Source of the DNA: Bacteroidales bacterium UBA7574
GTDB taxonomy: Bacteria; Bacteroidota; Bacteroidia; Bacteroidales; Paludibacteraceae
Length of the DNA stretch: 32,657 nt
NCBI GenBank assembly: GCA_002479035.1
Contig: DLLA01000090.1
Span: 3,626 to 36,282 of the forward strand
Direction of reading: 5' to 3'
Position numbers and translations under genes: made by a program. The notes under the pieces are model-generated. The model made no database searches. It saw only the letters and a program-made list of their open reading frames with translations, and was not told the origin of the DNA. This document shows positions 1-8,775 of this stretch, one piece after another (the first letter of the stretch is position 1; each line of letters starts with the position of its first letter).

Positions 1-2
1 CC

Positions 3-3000
3 GACAAGTTGGATAAGGTGGATGCCTCCAAAATCATTATCAAAGATAGCACTATCACTACAAATCCATTTACTATCATGGGATTAAAACCACAAACAGG
101 CTATTGGGTTTACCTCAAAGCAATAGATAGTGAAGATTGGAGCGAAGGGTATAATGCTTGGACGCAATGTGTTAAATTAGTACCTAACTCGGCTAAAGCA
201 CACCAGGACTTTGAGGGATGGCTTACTGCTTCTTCTACAGCAATCACTTCGTATGATAAGAGTACATTCCCCGAATGTTGGGTACGTCATGGCGGTGATG
301 AATATAAATTAAAGCCAAGTTATGTACCTTTCATCAAACAGCAAAAGACAGGCTCCAAGGTTCCCGGTGATTATGCATATACAGGATTAGCCTCCGCTTA
401 TATATCTGCGAACTCATCGGCAGGCGGACCTTCATGGTTTGCTACACCGGAAGTGGTTGCACAGAATATGGCAAATGTGATGGTTTCTTTCTGGGCAAAA
501 TGCGGTGATAGTTCGTTGAAAGAACTGTATATTGGCGTGATGAAAGACCCAGACGACTGGAGTACATTCACCTCACTATATACATACACACCGGAAGATA
601 AAGGCAATTGGCATCAGGTGGAGTTTACCTTCACGAACTATAAGGAGGGCATGGGTAACTATATTGCGTTCTCTACCCCTGCCGCTTTGGTTTCTCCTGA
701 ATGTTCTTCTTTCCAAATCGATGACATCGAGATTACAGAATCGGCATGCCCGAAGGCCTATCCGACTATCTCACGCCTGACCGACAATTCTGCGCGTTTG
801 CTGTATGCTTCCAAGAATATCAATGTGCGGATGCTGATGTCTAAAAATATGATTATCTATGTAGATAGCCTTAATTCTGAGACCGATGGTGCTGCTTATT
901 TGCAGAGAATAATCAAATCTTCGGCTATGTTGACAGATACGACTATCCAAAACAATTATGGTTTGATACTGAATGGTTTGGAGAGCAGTACACCATACTA
1001 CGTGGCGGTTCAGACATTGTGCGAAGAAGGCGAAGCACTCTGGAATGTAACATCTTTCCAGACCCTCTGTGCTCCATTGACAGCAGGCGAGACGGGTACT
1101 ATCACTTTTGAAGAGGGCTTTGATTTGGAAACAAATGGTGGTTCTTCCGATGTGCACGTAATACCTTGCTGGACAATTGGTAAGAAAGGAGCCATGAACT
1201 ATCTGTATGTACCATTCTTAACGTCCGGAGAGATTGCACCTGATGGAAAAGCAGCCTTGCGCTTCCGTACAGGCACGAAGGCTACCGAAAATGGAGCCTA
1301 CGCCATCATGCCGGCGGTGAATGTGGATAGTATCACACGGTTGCAAATATCATTCTTGGGACGCGCTTATGATGGTCACCAACTTTCCGCTGTTACCGAG
1401 ATAGAACCGCTTAGCAGTAGTTATGCCGGTAGCATCATTGTGGGTGTGGCAGAAGACCCGTCGGATATGGGTACATTCCGTGCCATAGACACGATTACTC
1501 ACACCGACAATGCTGTGCATAAGTCGATTGTACGTTTCAATACCTATCGCGGCACAAACGGCAAGGCGGAGGGCAAACATGTGGTATTCTTATCCGAGTT
1601 TGACAAATCAAACTTCTTCTTCATTGATAATATCAAATTTGATACTATCACGGATTGTGGCACTCCTTTGTCTTTGAATGTAAGTAATATCACCAACAAT
1701 TCGGCACTTGCTTCATGGAAGGGTATCAACGACACCTATCGTGTTATGGTTACTACATCTGAATTGGATTCCAAGTTATGGGAGACCAATCGCAACTATG
1801 CCATCAATGATACCGTAAAGGGAGACTCCTATACATTGACAGGCTTGGATGGTAATATCACTTATTACCTGTATGTCAAATCGCTTTGCGATGGAGGTGA
1901 TGGCGAATGGTGCTTGGAGGGTGTAACATTCACCACCGAGTGCCCCGAGGTTGCAGCGTTGCCATACAGAGATAATTTCGACCGCTACACATCCGGTGCC
2001 AAGTACTATCCGGCTTGTTGGCATCGTTTCTATGCAGGCAATATGGATGATGCAGCATCATATCCTTGCATCTATTCAAGTGCCAAGTATGGCGACACGG
2101 GCAACGGTCTGCAATGGAAGATAACAAGTGCTAATAGCGCAGAAGACAAGCGTCCGACGGCTGCTACACTGCCCATTGGCGGCGACATCAGCAAAATGAT
2201 GCTCTCTTTCAAACTGAAGACTGCTTCCGCTGTAGCGTCCCCCAATGGTATCATTATTGGTTATGCTACCGATGTTACTAACATCGATAGTCTGCTCAAC
2301 ACCGTTCAGTATGTAGATACAGTCTATCCTTTGGCTAATTCCAAAGAGTGGACGGAGATTATCCGCACCATGGAGGATTGCACGGGTGAGAACGTGTATA
2401 TTGTTCTTACCGAACTCTACAAGAATACCACGGACGTGTATATGGACGACTTCAAAGTGCAGAAGACACCTACCTGCTATGTCCCGAAAGTTAGAGTGGA
2501 CAGTATCGGTGCCAAGGAAGTGAAAGTAACAGTACTCCCCTACTTCACTACTGACAACGCATGGGATGTGCTATGTATCAGTGCCGACTATACCGATACC
2601 ATTCAGGCATCTTCTACCGATACCACTTTCCTTGTGAAAGGACTGAAACCTTCTACCTACTACAACATCTTTGTTCGTACCAATTGTGGTGCCGGTGATA
2701 TCAGTGAGTGGAGCGAAGATGCTGTACCATTCCGTACATTGTACCAAATAGGTGCCGGTATGTACTATAGTTTCGAGGAAGAAGATGGAGAAGAAAAGAG
2801 GGTTTCTTATAGTTGGAATACCGGTTCACCGGGTGAGTACTATATACATCCCAGTTTGTATGTTTATGGCGAAATAGCCAGTTTCTGGCCTACACAATAC
2901 AATGGAACTGCATATCCTCGTTCTGGAAAACAGGCATTGCGTTTCTACCACAACAACCAGTACTCAGCACCCACTTTTGTAGCATTACCGGAAATACTTG

Positions 3001-6000
3001 GTTCGGATACATTGCAGATACGCTTTGATATGCGTGCGGCAGAAGTGGCTGCAAGTAAGACAGCAAAGATTGACAGGACAAAGACCTTCCCGTTTGTGGA
3101 ATTGGAGATAGGCTTGATTGACGCAGACTATGACCTTACTTCATTCCAACCGCTGGCTACCTATAAGACCACGGACTACGAGAATGCGGAGAAAGTAACG
3201 ACTGTCAAAAATGCACTCTTCGATCAAGTGGTATTCCCATTGCCAATGGGTATTAAAGATAAATTCATAGTCTTTATGATGAGGCAACCTATCAGCCTCA
3301 AATTGTATATAGACAACTTGCACGTTGAGAAGAAACAAGGCTACCAAACGCCTGTCATCGGCAAGACTTCCATCACACCGACTACATTGACTCTCAATTG
3401 GGATGCCAATGGTTCTGCCAAGTGGAATGTATATCTCACCAAGAGCGCGGAAGTATTTCCCATTGATAGTGCGAAGGAAGCAGATATCGTGGCTAAGCAA
3501 ACCGTTACTGCCAATACGGTAACTTTCGAAGGATTGACGCCAAACACCAAGTACTTCGCCTTTGTACAAGTGGCAGAGGCTGACGGCTTGGGTGCTACTT
3601 CTGCACGTCGCACGTTTGTAACACCGGCAGATGTCAAGGTGGCAACAAGTGACACCATTTCCTTTGAAGACAGCAAGACAGGTCGTCTGGTTGTACCTCA
3701 GAACTGGTATGTGGGCAACGATGCTTCTACGGCAGCGTTGCAACAACCGGGTGCCTTGTTGAACAACTATGATGCTACTTCTACAAGTAGTGCAAGTGGT
3801 GCCGTGGCAGCGCATACAGGTACTCGTGCTTTGCAACTATACAACACGTATGGTACACATCTTGGTGCGTATGCTGCTATGCCGGTATTGGATGCAGACT
3901 ATGATACGATTCAAGTGAATTTCTACGCACGTCCGTTCTATCAGAAGAAAGACGGTAAAGTAGGAACAGCCTACAACAACCGTCCTCTCGTAGTAGGTAC
4001 AATGACCGACCCGAACAACATTGCTACATTCGAGCCAATCGACTCGTTCTTCTACTCCAATGCGGCTGTCTCGACTTCCGATTTGGTGAAGAACCTCACT
4101 GACAATGGCTGGGAGAAATTCGGTCTCCGCCTAAAAGGGCGTGCCGGGCAATACTTGGCATTCTCCGCGCCGGTAGCAGGACAATGGTATATTGACGATA
4201 TTACGTTCAGCAAACGTACCTGCCTCAAACCGACCAAACTGCGTGCTACCGATATCACCGGTCATTCGGCAACATTGAGTTGGAGTGCAGCAGACGAAGA
4301 TGTGCCGTGTATCCTCCAAGTATCCAAAACCACTTCGTTTGGTACTACAGACTTGATATTCGTGGACACTCTGGCAGAACAAAAGGCAATTGTAGCAGGT
4401 TTGGATGGTACTTCCACCTATTACTATCGTGTTCGCCAAGATTGCGACCTTGTCAATGAGTGGTCTATGGCTCAATCGTTCACCACAGAGTGCGCCGAGA
4501 TTATGGGCGGCTACACCAATAGTTTTGAAAATAAGGATGAGCACGTACTCCTACCTAAGGCAAACGATGGTTATTATCAACCACAATGCTGGGTAGTGGG
4601 TACAACCTATGGCAAAGCAGTAGGTATAGTAGATAATTTCCCATACTACCACGTTCCTCGGTTGGTTGAATCATCAGGCACCTCTTGGTATTCACACAAC
4701 ACATTAAGCAGCAACCTGAAAGATGTTTGGGCTTTACGTTTCGAAGGCAATGGTGCCAAAGAACTCACAAGTTCCAACTATGCTAACTACTACGACCAAT
4801 GGATAGCAATGCCTGTGTTGGATAATGTAGATTTGGATACATTGCAACTTTCGTTCTATGCCCTGCCCGGCTCCTACAATCCGCAAACAGGTTCTATCGC
4901 CAAGAGTGCTGCCTTGAATACCATTGTAGTGGGCGTTATGTCCGACCCGAATGACCTCTCTACATTCGTGGCTTTGGATACCTGCACCTATTCTCGTAAC
5001 CTTACCGGTGCGGTGGCTACTGCCGCCAACGAGTATATGGCACAGCGTTTCGAGGTACCTCTTGCTGGTATGAGGGGTAAAGGCAATTATATTGCCTTCC
5101 GCACCGACGCACAAGGCTGGATAGAGTCGCACCCCGAGTACGAACAGTTCAGCATCAGAACATCGTTGTATATTGATGACATCGCACTCGAACATGTTAA
5201 CAACTGCCCAACACCTACCAATTTGGCAACAAACGATATTACACTGACAAGTGCAACGTTAAGTTGGGATGGAGATGAAAATGTGCAGTTCGTTGTAAAT
5301 GTATCTTCCGATGCTACCTTCAGCAACATCGATGCCTTTATTCTCAGCGACGAAGTGGTAACCTCCAATAGCATTGTTGTGACCGGTCTGGATACTGCCA
5401 CTACCTATTACTGGTCAGTAGCCACACAGTGTACTTCCAACATGGTATCTATCGCAGCAGCAGAGCAATTCAATACTTTGCGCGTGCCGATGTTCAACGA
5501 GATGTTCATCGAAGATATTGTTCTACCTGCCGATTGGACTATGGATGGCACTCGCGCCAGGGATGTGTTCGCAGGTGCTGCCATGAGCAGTCGCATTACT
5601 TCCGGCTCCTATACCAGTAACTGGACTCGTACATTCCCGACAGGAGTTGTTGGCATCGAGGGGCCCCACATGCAGGCTCCGCTGAACTCCAGTTATACAG
5701 AAACAGGATCGCAAGTTACCAAGAAATCGTGGTTGATGACTCCGGCTATTGTGCTGAACGATGCACAAGACGCTTGGCTTACATTCAACGTTGCACTCAC
5801 CTATTTCAACAAAGCGGACGCTGCCGAACAAACAGGTTGGGACGACCAGTTTATGGTAGTTATCTCGGACGATGGCGGCAAGACGTGGAAACGCGAGAAC
5901 GCTACCATTTGGAACAACGAGACATCTGATGATGAAGCCAATGCACACTACGTGTATGGTAAGGGAGACTATGTGCTCAATCAATTACCTGATAGTGCCG

Positions 6001-7547
6001 TTAAGGACGAACCTGTCACCATTGACCTCACCCAATACAAGGGCAAGACCATCAAAGTCGGTTTCTATGTCGAGTCCACTATCAAGAATGCATACAACGG
6101 CATTCATGTGGGCAACGTGCATATCAACTACTTTGCTAAGCGCGAAGACAAACAAACCGCTTGCCAGTTCGACGACATAGAGTCCATGGGATTATTCCAC
6201 ATAGATGGTGATAATGTCACTGGAGGCGACCACCTGTTCTCCAAGGTTGCGTTGGCAACTGCCGAATCTAACACCCAAGTAGATACATTGTACACACTTA
6301 CTGCCATCTACAATGAGGCTCCGCAGGTAACTATCAACAAGACTATCTGCGAGGGTGAATCCGCTGGCATCGATTGGGGCTTTGAGGAGCGCACCACATC
6401 GGGCGTTTACAAACGCAAGGCGACTTCATTGATTACTGGTTGCGATAGTATCACTACGCTCAACTTGACCGTCATTCCGCGCCAGTACTCTACTGTCGAG
6501 GAGACCATCTGCTCGGGTACATCATTCGAGTTCAATGGCAAGCAGTACGACAAGACGGGTGTTTACGTTGATACGCTATCAACCCTCACCACGGGTTGTG
6601 ATAGTATTACCAAACTCATTCTCACGGTAAATCCGCCTATCACGGCCAAGGTCGAGGCTTACACCTGCACCGGCACTCCGTACTACTTCACACCGCGCTA
6701 TCCGTCGCTGACTATGACTGGTGTGTATATGGACACCGTGAAGACGGTTGAGGGTTGCGATAGTATTGTTACGTTGAACCTTACGGTATCTGATGTTATC
6801 AATGTTCCGGTCTATGACACCATTTGCAATGGTCAGTCAGTTACTTTCGAGGGACAAGAATACACCGAATCCGGTATCTATCCTGTTCACCTCGCATCCG
6901 TATATGGCTGTGATAGCATCCGAACACTCTATTTGGAGGTAGCACCTGTTTACTCTGACACCATCGTGGCAAGTATATGCCCGGGACGTTCCTCCACAGA
7001 GCATGGCTTCGATGTTTCTGAGGAAGGTCTGTATTCTGTCACAGAGACAAGCCGCTTCGGCTGCGACAGTATTATTTGGTTGAACTTGTCGTTCTACGAC
7101 ACCGACACCATCCGTGTGGACACGCTCATTCAGGTGGCTGACCTGCCGTACTTCTACCCGAATACGCAAATCACCTATCCGTTGAGCACCGAACCCGGCA
7201 CCTACACGGACACCATCTTTGTCAAAGGCAAGGATGCACAGTGCGACTATGTCCTCATTCACCGTCTCACCGTAGAGGGTGGCAATGGCGTGAACAACAC
7301 TGTCGTCGGTTCTGTCTCATTGCAGCCGAATATCATCAACATCGGCGAGGTGGTAGTGGCTAACGGCAACTTTGTCGGACAAACCGTTACTGTTGAGGTT
7401 TACGACATGGTTGGTCATTGCGTGAGCCATGAGCAGATGAGCAATCATGCTATTCACATCAGCGGATTCAATGTAGCAGGGCTCTACACCATTCGGATTA
7501 CCGACGAACAAGGCAATCCGTTCATCGGCAGAGTCATTGTTAAATAA
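3..7547 (+). CDS. Giant modular T9SS surface adhesin, 5'-truncated by the window
   Basis: The frame is open from base 3 with no start in view; the TTG at 9 is just an internal Leu codon, so this is the last ~2514 residues of a longer protein. After a partial fibronectin-III (Fn3)-like end, about seven beta-sandwich modules of the MAM/cleaved-adhesin ('choice-of-anchor J') kind (each with an F-x-CW or F-x-NW start and a closing IDDI/MDDF-like strand) alternate with Fn3-like modules (T-x-L-x-W ... GL-x-P-x-T-x-Y-x-F/V-x-V). The seventh sandwich (nt ~5490-6145) has the clearest family look (SWLMTPAI, SDDGGKTW). Five Cys-containing GCDSI repeats follow, then a C-terminal sorting-like domain (nt ~7290-7547) with a VYDMVG strand and a final GRVIVK. 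Inferred role: exported by T9SS, anchored at the cell surface, binding glycan or host/matrix ligands. The ligand cannot be read from sequence. A small barrel gene follows 28 nt downstream. Confidence 0.85.
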   Translation, partial: DKLDKVDASKIIIKDSTITTNPFTIMGLKPQTGYWVYLKAIDSEDWSEGYNAWTQCVKLVPNSAKAHQDFEGWLTASSTAITSYDKSTFPECWVRHGGDEYKLKPSYVPFIKQQKTGSKVPGDYAYTGLASAYISANSSAGGPSWFATPEVVAQNMANVMVSFWAKCGDSSLKELYIGVMKDPDDWSTFTSLYTYTPEDKGNWHQVEFTFTNYKEGMGNYIAFSTPAALVSPECSSFQIDDIEITESACPKAYPTISRLTDNSARLLYASKNINVRMLMSKNMIIYVDSLNSETDGAAYLQRIIKSSAMLTDTTIQNNYGLILNGLESSTPYYVAVQTLCEEGEALWNVTSFQTLCAPLTAGETGTITFEEGFDLETNGGSSDVHVIPCWTIGKKGAMNYLYVPFLTSGEIAPDGKAALRFRTGTKATENGAYAIMPAVNVDSITRLQISFLGRAYDGHQLSAVTEIEPLSSSYAGSIIVGVAEDPSDMGTFRAIDTITHTDNAVHKSIVRFNTYRGTNGKAEGKHVVFLSEFDKSNFFFIDNIKFDTITDCGTPLSLNVSNITNNSALASWKGINDTYRVMVTTSELDSKLWETNRNYAINDTVKGDSYTLTGLDGNITYYLYVKSLCDGGDGEWCLEGVTFTTECPEVAALPYRDNFDRYTSGAKYYPACWHRFYAGNMDDAASYPCIYSSAKYGDTGNGLQWKITSANSAEDKRPTAATLPIGGDISKMMLSFKLKTASAVASPNGIIIGYATDVTNIDSLLNTVQYVDTVYPLANSKEWTEIIRTMEDCTGENVYIVLTELYKNTTDVYMDDFKVQKTPTCYVPKVRVDSIGAKEVKVTVLPYFTTDNAWDVLCISADYTDTIQASSTDTTFLVKGLKPSTYYNIFVRTNCGAGDISEWSEDAVPFRTLYQIGAGMYYSFEEEDGEEKRVSYSWNTGSPGEYYIHPSLYVYGEIASFWPTQYNGTAYPRSGKQALRFYHNNQYSAPTFVALPEILGSDTLQIRFDMRAAEVAASKTAKIDRTKTFPFVELEIGLIDADYDLTSFQPLATYKTTDYENAEKVTTVKNALFDQVVFPLPMGIKDKFIVFMMRQPISLKLYIDNLHVEKKQGYQTPVIGKTSITPTTLTLNWDANGSAKWNVYLTKSAEVFPIDSAKEADIVAKQTVTANTVTFEGLTPNTKYFAFVQVAEADGLGATSARRTFVTPADVKVATSDTISFEDSKTGRLVVPQNWYVGNDASTAALQQPGALLNNYDATSTSSASGAVAAHTGTRALQLYNTYGTHLGAYAAMPVLDADYDTIQVNFYARPFYQKKDGKVGTAYNNRPLVVGTMTDPNNIATFEPIDSFFYSNAAVSTSDLVKNLTDNGWEKFGLRLKGRAGQYLAFSAPVAGQWYIDDITFSKRTCLKPTKLRATDITGHSATLSWSAADEDVPCILQVSKTTSFGTTDLIFVDTLAEQKAIVAGLDGTSTYYYRVRQDCDLVNEWSMAQSFTTECAEIMGGYTNSFENKDEHVLLPKANDGYYQPQCWVVGTTYGKAVGIVDNFPYYHVPRLVESSGTSWYSHNTLSSNLKDVWALRFEGNGAKELTSSNYANYYDQWIAMPVLDNVDLDTLQLSFYALPGSYNPQTGSIAKSAALNTIVVGVMSDPNDLSTFVALDTCTYSRNLTGAVATAANEYMAQRFEVPLAGMRGKGNYIAFRTDAQGWIESHPEYEQFSIRTSLYIDDIALEHVNNCPTPTNLATNDITLTSATLSWDGDENVQFVVNVSSDATFSNIDAFILSDEVVTSNSIVVTGLDTATTYYWSVATQCTSNMVSIAAAEQFNTLRVPMFNEMFIEDIVLPADWTMDGTRARDVFAGAAMSSRITSGSYTSNWTRTFPTGVVGIEGPHMQAPLNSSYTETGSQVTKKSWLMTPAIVLNDAQDAWLTFNVALTYFNKADAAEQTGWDDQFMVVISDDGGKTWKRENATIWNNETSDDEANAHYVYGKGDYVLNQLPDSAVKDEPVTIDLTQYKGKTIKVGFYVESTIKNAYNGIHVGNVHINYFAKREDKQTACQFDDIESMGLFHIDGDNVTGGDHLFSKVALATAESNTQVDTLYTLTAIYNEAPQVTINKTICEGESAGIDWGFEERTTSGVYKRKATSLITGCDSITTLNLTVIPRQYSTVEETICSGTSFEFNGKQYDKTGVYVDTLSTLTTGCDSITKLILTVNPPITAKVEAYTCTGTPYYFTPRYPSLTMTGVYMDTVKTVEGCDSIVTLNLTVSDVINVPVYDTICNGQSVTFEGQEYTESGIYPVHLASVYGCDSIRTLYLEVAPVYSDTIVASICPGRSSTEHGFDVSEEGLYSVTETSRFGCDSIIWLNLSFYDTDTIRVDTLIQVADLPYFYPNTQITYPLSTEPGTYTDTIFVKGKDAQCDYVLIHRLTVEGGNGVNNTVVGSVSLQPNIINIGEVVVANGNFVGQTVTVEVYDMVGHCVSHEQMSNHAIHISGFNVAGLYTIRITDEQGNPFIGRVIVK
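6340..7275 (+). repeat. Five GCDSI protein repeats of 51-53 residues
   Basis: Within the adhesin, the Cys codon of the motif GCDSI falls at nt 6441, 6597, 6756, 6909 and 7062, so the period is 153-159 nt. Each unit has the form I-C-x-G-x-S ... G-x-Y ... GCDSI-x-x-L-x-L-x-V with two Cys that could form a disulfide. A sixth degenerate copy (QCDYV) lies just before the sorting domain. Two GCDS(I/L/V) units each also occur in the two proteins at 11019 and 14312. This repeat is common in Bacteroidetes surface proteins just before the T9SS sorting domain; a stalk or spacer role is inference. Confidence 0.85.
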
Positions 7548-7575
7548 GAGCGTATAAACCATTTAATGATTAGTT

Positions 7576-8550
7576 ATGAAATGGCGTTGTAATATCCTTA
7601 TAGCCATTCTATTAGGCTTTACTCAAGTGTCAGGTGCGTTCACGCGCCTGACGCCTGAGCAGCGCCATTTCCTTTCTATTGACGGCTCCTTAGGCTATGC
7701 CTCCCTGACCAACAACTCCTCCGAGTTGCAGTCTGGGTCTGGCATGGCGGCAACTATCGGCGTTGGGTATAGACTCTTCCGCAACAATTTCCTGTTCAGC
7801 ACAGGGGTCGAGGGGTATTATATGCTCAACGCTCACTCCATGTCCGACGCGAAACTCGCGGTGGATATGATTGACACGGAGGGCGACCCCTTCCGCATGA
7901 CGGCAGACGCTTCGGATGGCAGTGATATCTGCCATTCCGTAAGCGTCAACCTGCCGTTGCTGTTCGGCGGTGAGTTCCGCCGATTCTACTTCCAGGTTGG
8001 TCCCAAACTCTCCTACAACATCTGGGGGCAAGCCGAATCCAAAGGCACCTTGACCACACGCGGCGACTACGAGCGTTATATCGGCGAGTTCGAGAATATG
8101 CCCAACCATTATTTCGAGACCCGCTCCATCACCAGCGGAGCGCAGAAACTCTCATGGAATCTGGACATCATCGCCCATGCCGAAATCGGTGCGCGCTTGG
8201 GTGATGTCATTTTCCTCACGGGCGCGGACATACCAAAGCCCAAGCAGCGGTACTACCTCGCATTCTACGTGGACTATGGTCTGCTGAATATCCGCACATC
8301 CACTCCCGCGGGCAATCGTTTGGAGTGTATCCAATCAGACCCGACCGCTGCTCCACCGCAGTTTGTACTCACCCCCGCGGTGATGAGCAACGAAATGGGC
8401 GATGCCACTATCCACCAGTATAGTTTTGGCATCAAGGCAACCATCCTTTTCGAGTTGCCGCAGAAGAAACCTTGCGTATTCTGCAAGGACGACTTACGTA
8501 GAAAATTCTCTTCGGGCAAGCCCCGCAAGAACAATATATATAAGGACTGA
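7576..8550 (+). CDS. Outer-membrane beta-barrel protein
   Basis: 324 residues. It starts with a signal peptide (MKWRCNILIAILLGFTQVSG, cleavage near residue 20). The rest is made of short amphipathic strands with alternating aromatic/Gly residues typical of Bacteroidetes 8-14-stranded barrels of the PorT/'outer membrane beta-barrel' type (GSLGYASL, GMAATIGVGYRL, LPLLFGGEF, FYFQVGPKLSYNI, YYLAFYVDYGLLNI, FGIKATILFELP). It is related to the barrel inside the next gene: AFYVDYGLLNI against ALFAEYGVLNI, and FGIKATILFELP against VGVKLAMFYELP. A basic, Cys-containing tail follows the last strand. Its position between a T9SS adhesin and an OmpA-type protein suggests a role in export, anchoring or stabilising the adhesin, but this is inference. 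No SD precedes the ATG. Confidence 0.8.
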   Translation: MKWRCNILIAILLGFTQVSGAFTRLTPEQRHFLSIDGSLGYASLTNNSSELQSGSGMAATIGVGYRLFRNNFLFSTGVEGYYMLNAHSMSDAKLAVDMIDTEGDPFRMTADASDGSDICHSVSVNLPLLFGGEFRRFYFQVGPKLSYNIWGQAESKGTLTTRGDYERYIGEFENMPNHYFETRSITSGAQKLSWNLDIIAHAEIGARLGDVIFLTGADIPKPKQRYYLAFYVDYGLLNIRTSTPAGNRLECIQSDPTAAPPQFVLTPAVMSNEMGDATIHQYSFGIKATILFELPQKKPCVFCKDDLRRKFSSGKPRKNNIYKD

Positions 8551-8579
8551 CAATAAACAGTAAGCATTCTCGTACATCT

Positions 8580-8722
8580 TTCGATATCGTTTCGAGTCAA
8601 CTTCGAGTCATTTACGGCAACGACACGGCAACGAGACGGTAACGACAGCAGACAATCTCGGGAGGATATCGAGGCTTGAGTAGGTGATTCAGCAAGGGAT
8701 ACGCAAGGGATAAGCAAGGCAT
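8580..8722 (+). repeat. Array of 13 degenerate 11-bp units filling the spacer
   Basis: Almost the whole 225-nt spacer can be cut into 13 consecutive 11-mers without a phase break (143 = 13 x 11). Early units look like TTCGAGTCAAC, middle ones (8613-8645) like CACGGCAACGA, late ones (8690-8722) like CAGCAAGGGAT. Neighbouring units are the most alike, as expected from local duplication and divergence. Related arrays lie at 18312, 23934, 28746 and the right window edge. Stops occur when translated and 11 is not a multiple of 3, so it is not coding. Confidence 0.8.
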
Positions 8723-8775
8723 AGACCACCCATATCCTCCCGCTCTTGCAACAACGAATAAACTAAAAACAAAAT

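Noticed and set aside
9..9. TTG at base 9 as the adhesin start
   Set aside because: The frame is open upstream to the window edge, no signal peptide follows, and the first residues are the middle of an Fn3-like domain.
8613..8722. Possible CRISPR array from short repeats
   Set aside because: Units are 11 bp, directly adjacent and degenerate, with no spacers of constant length and no cas gene nearby.
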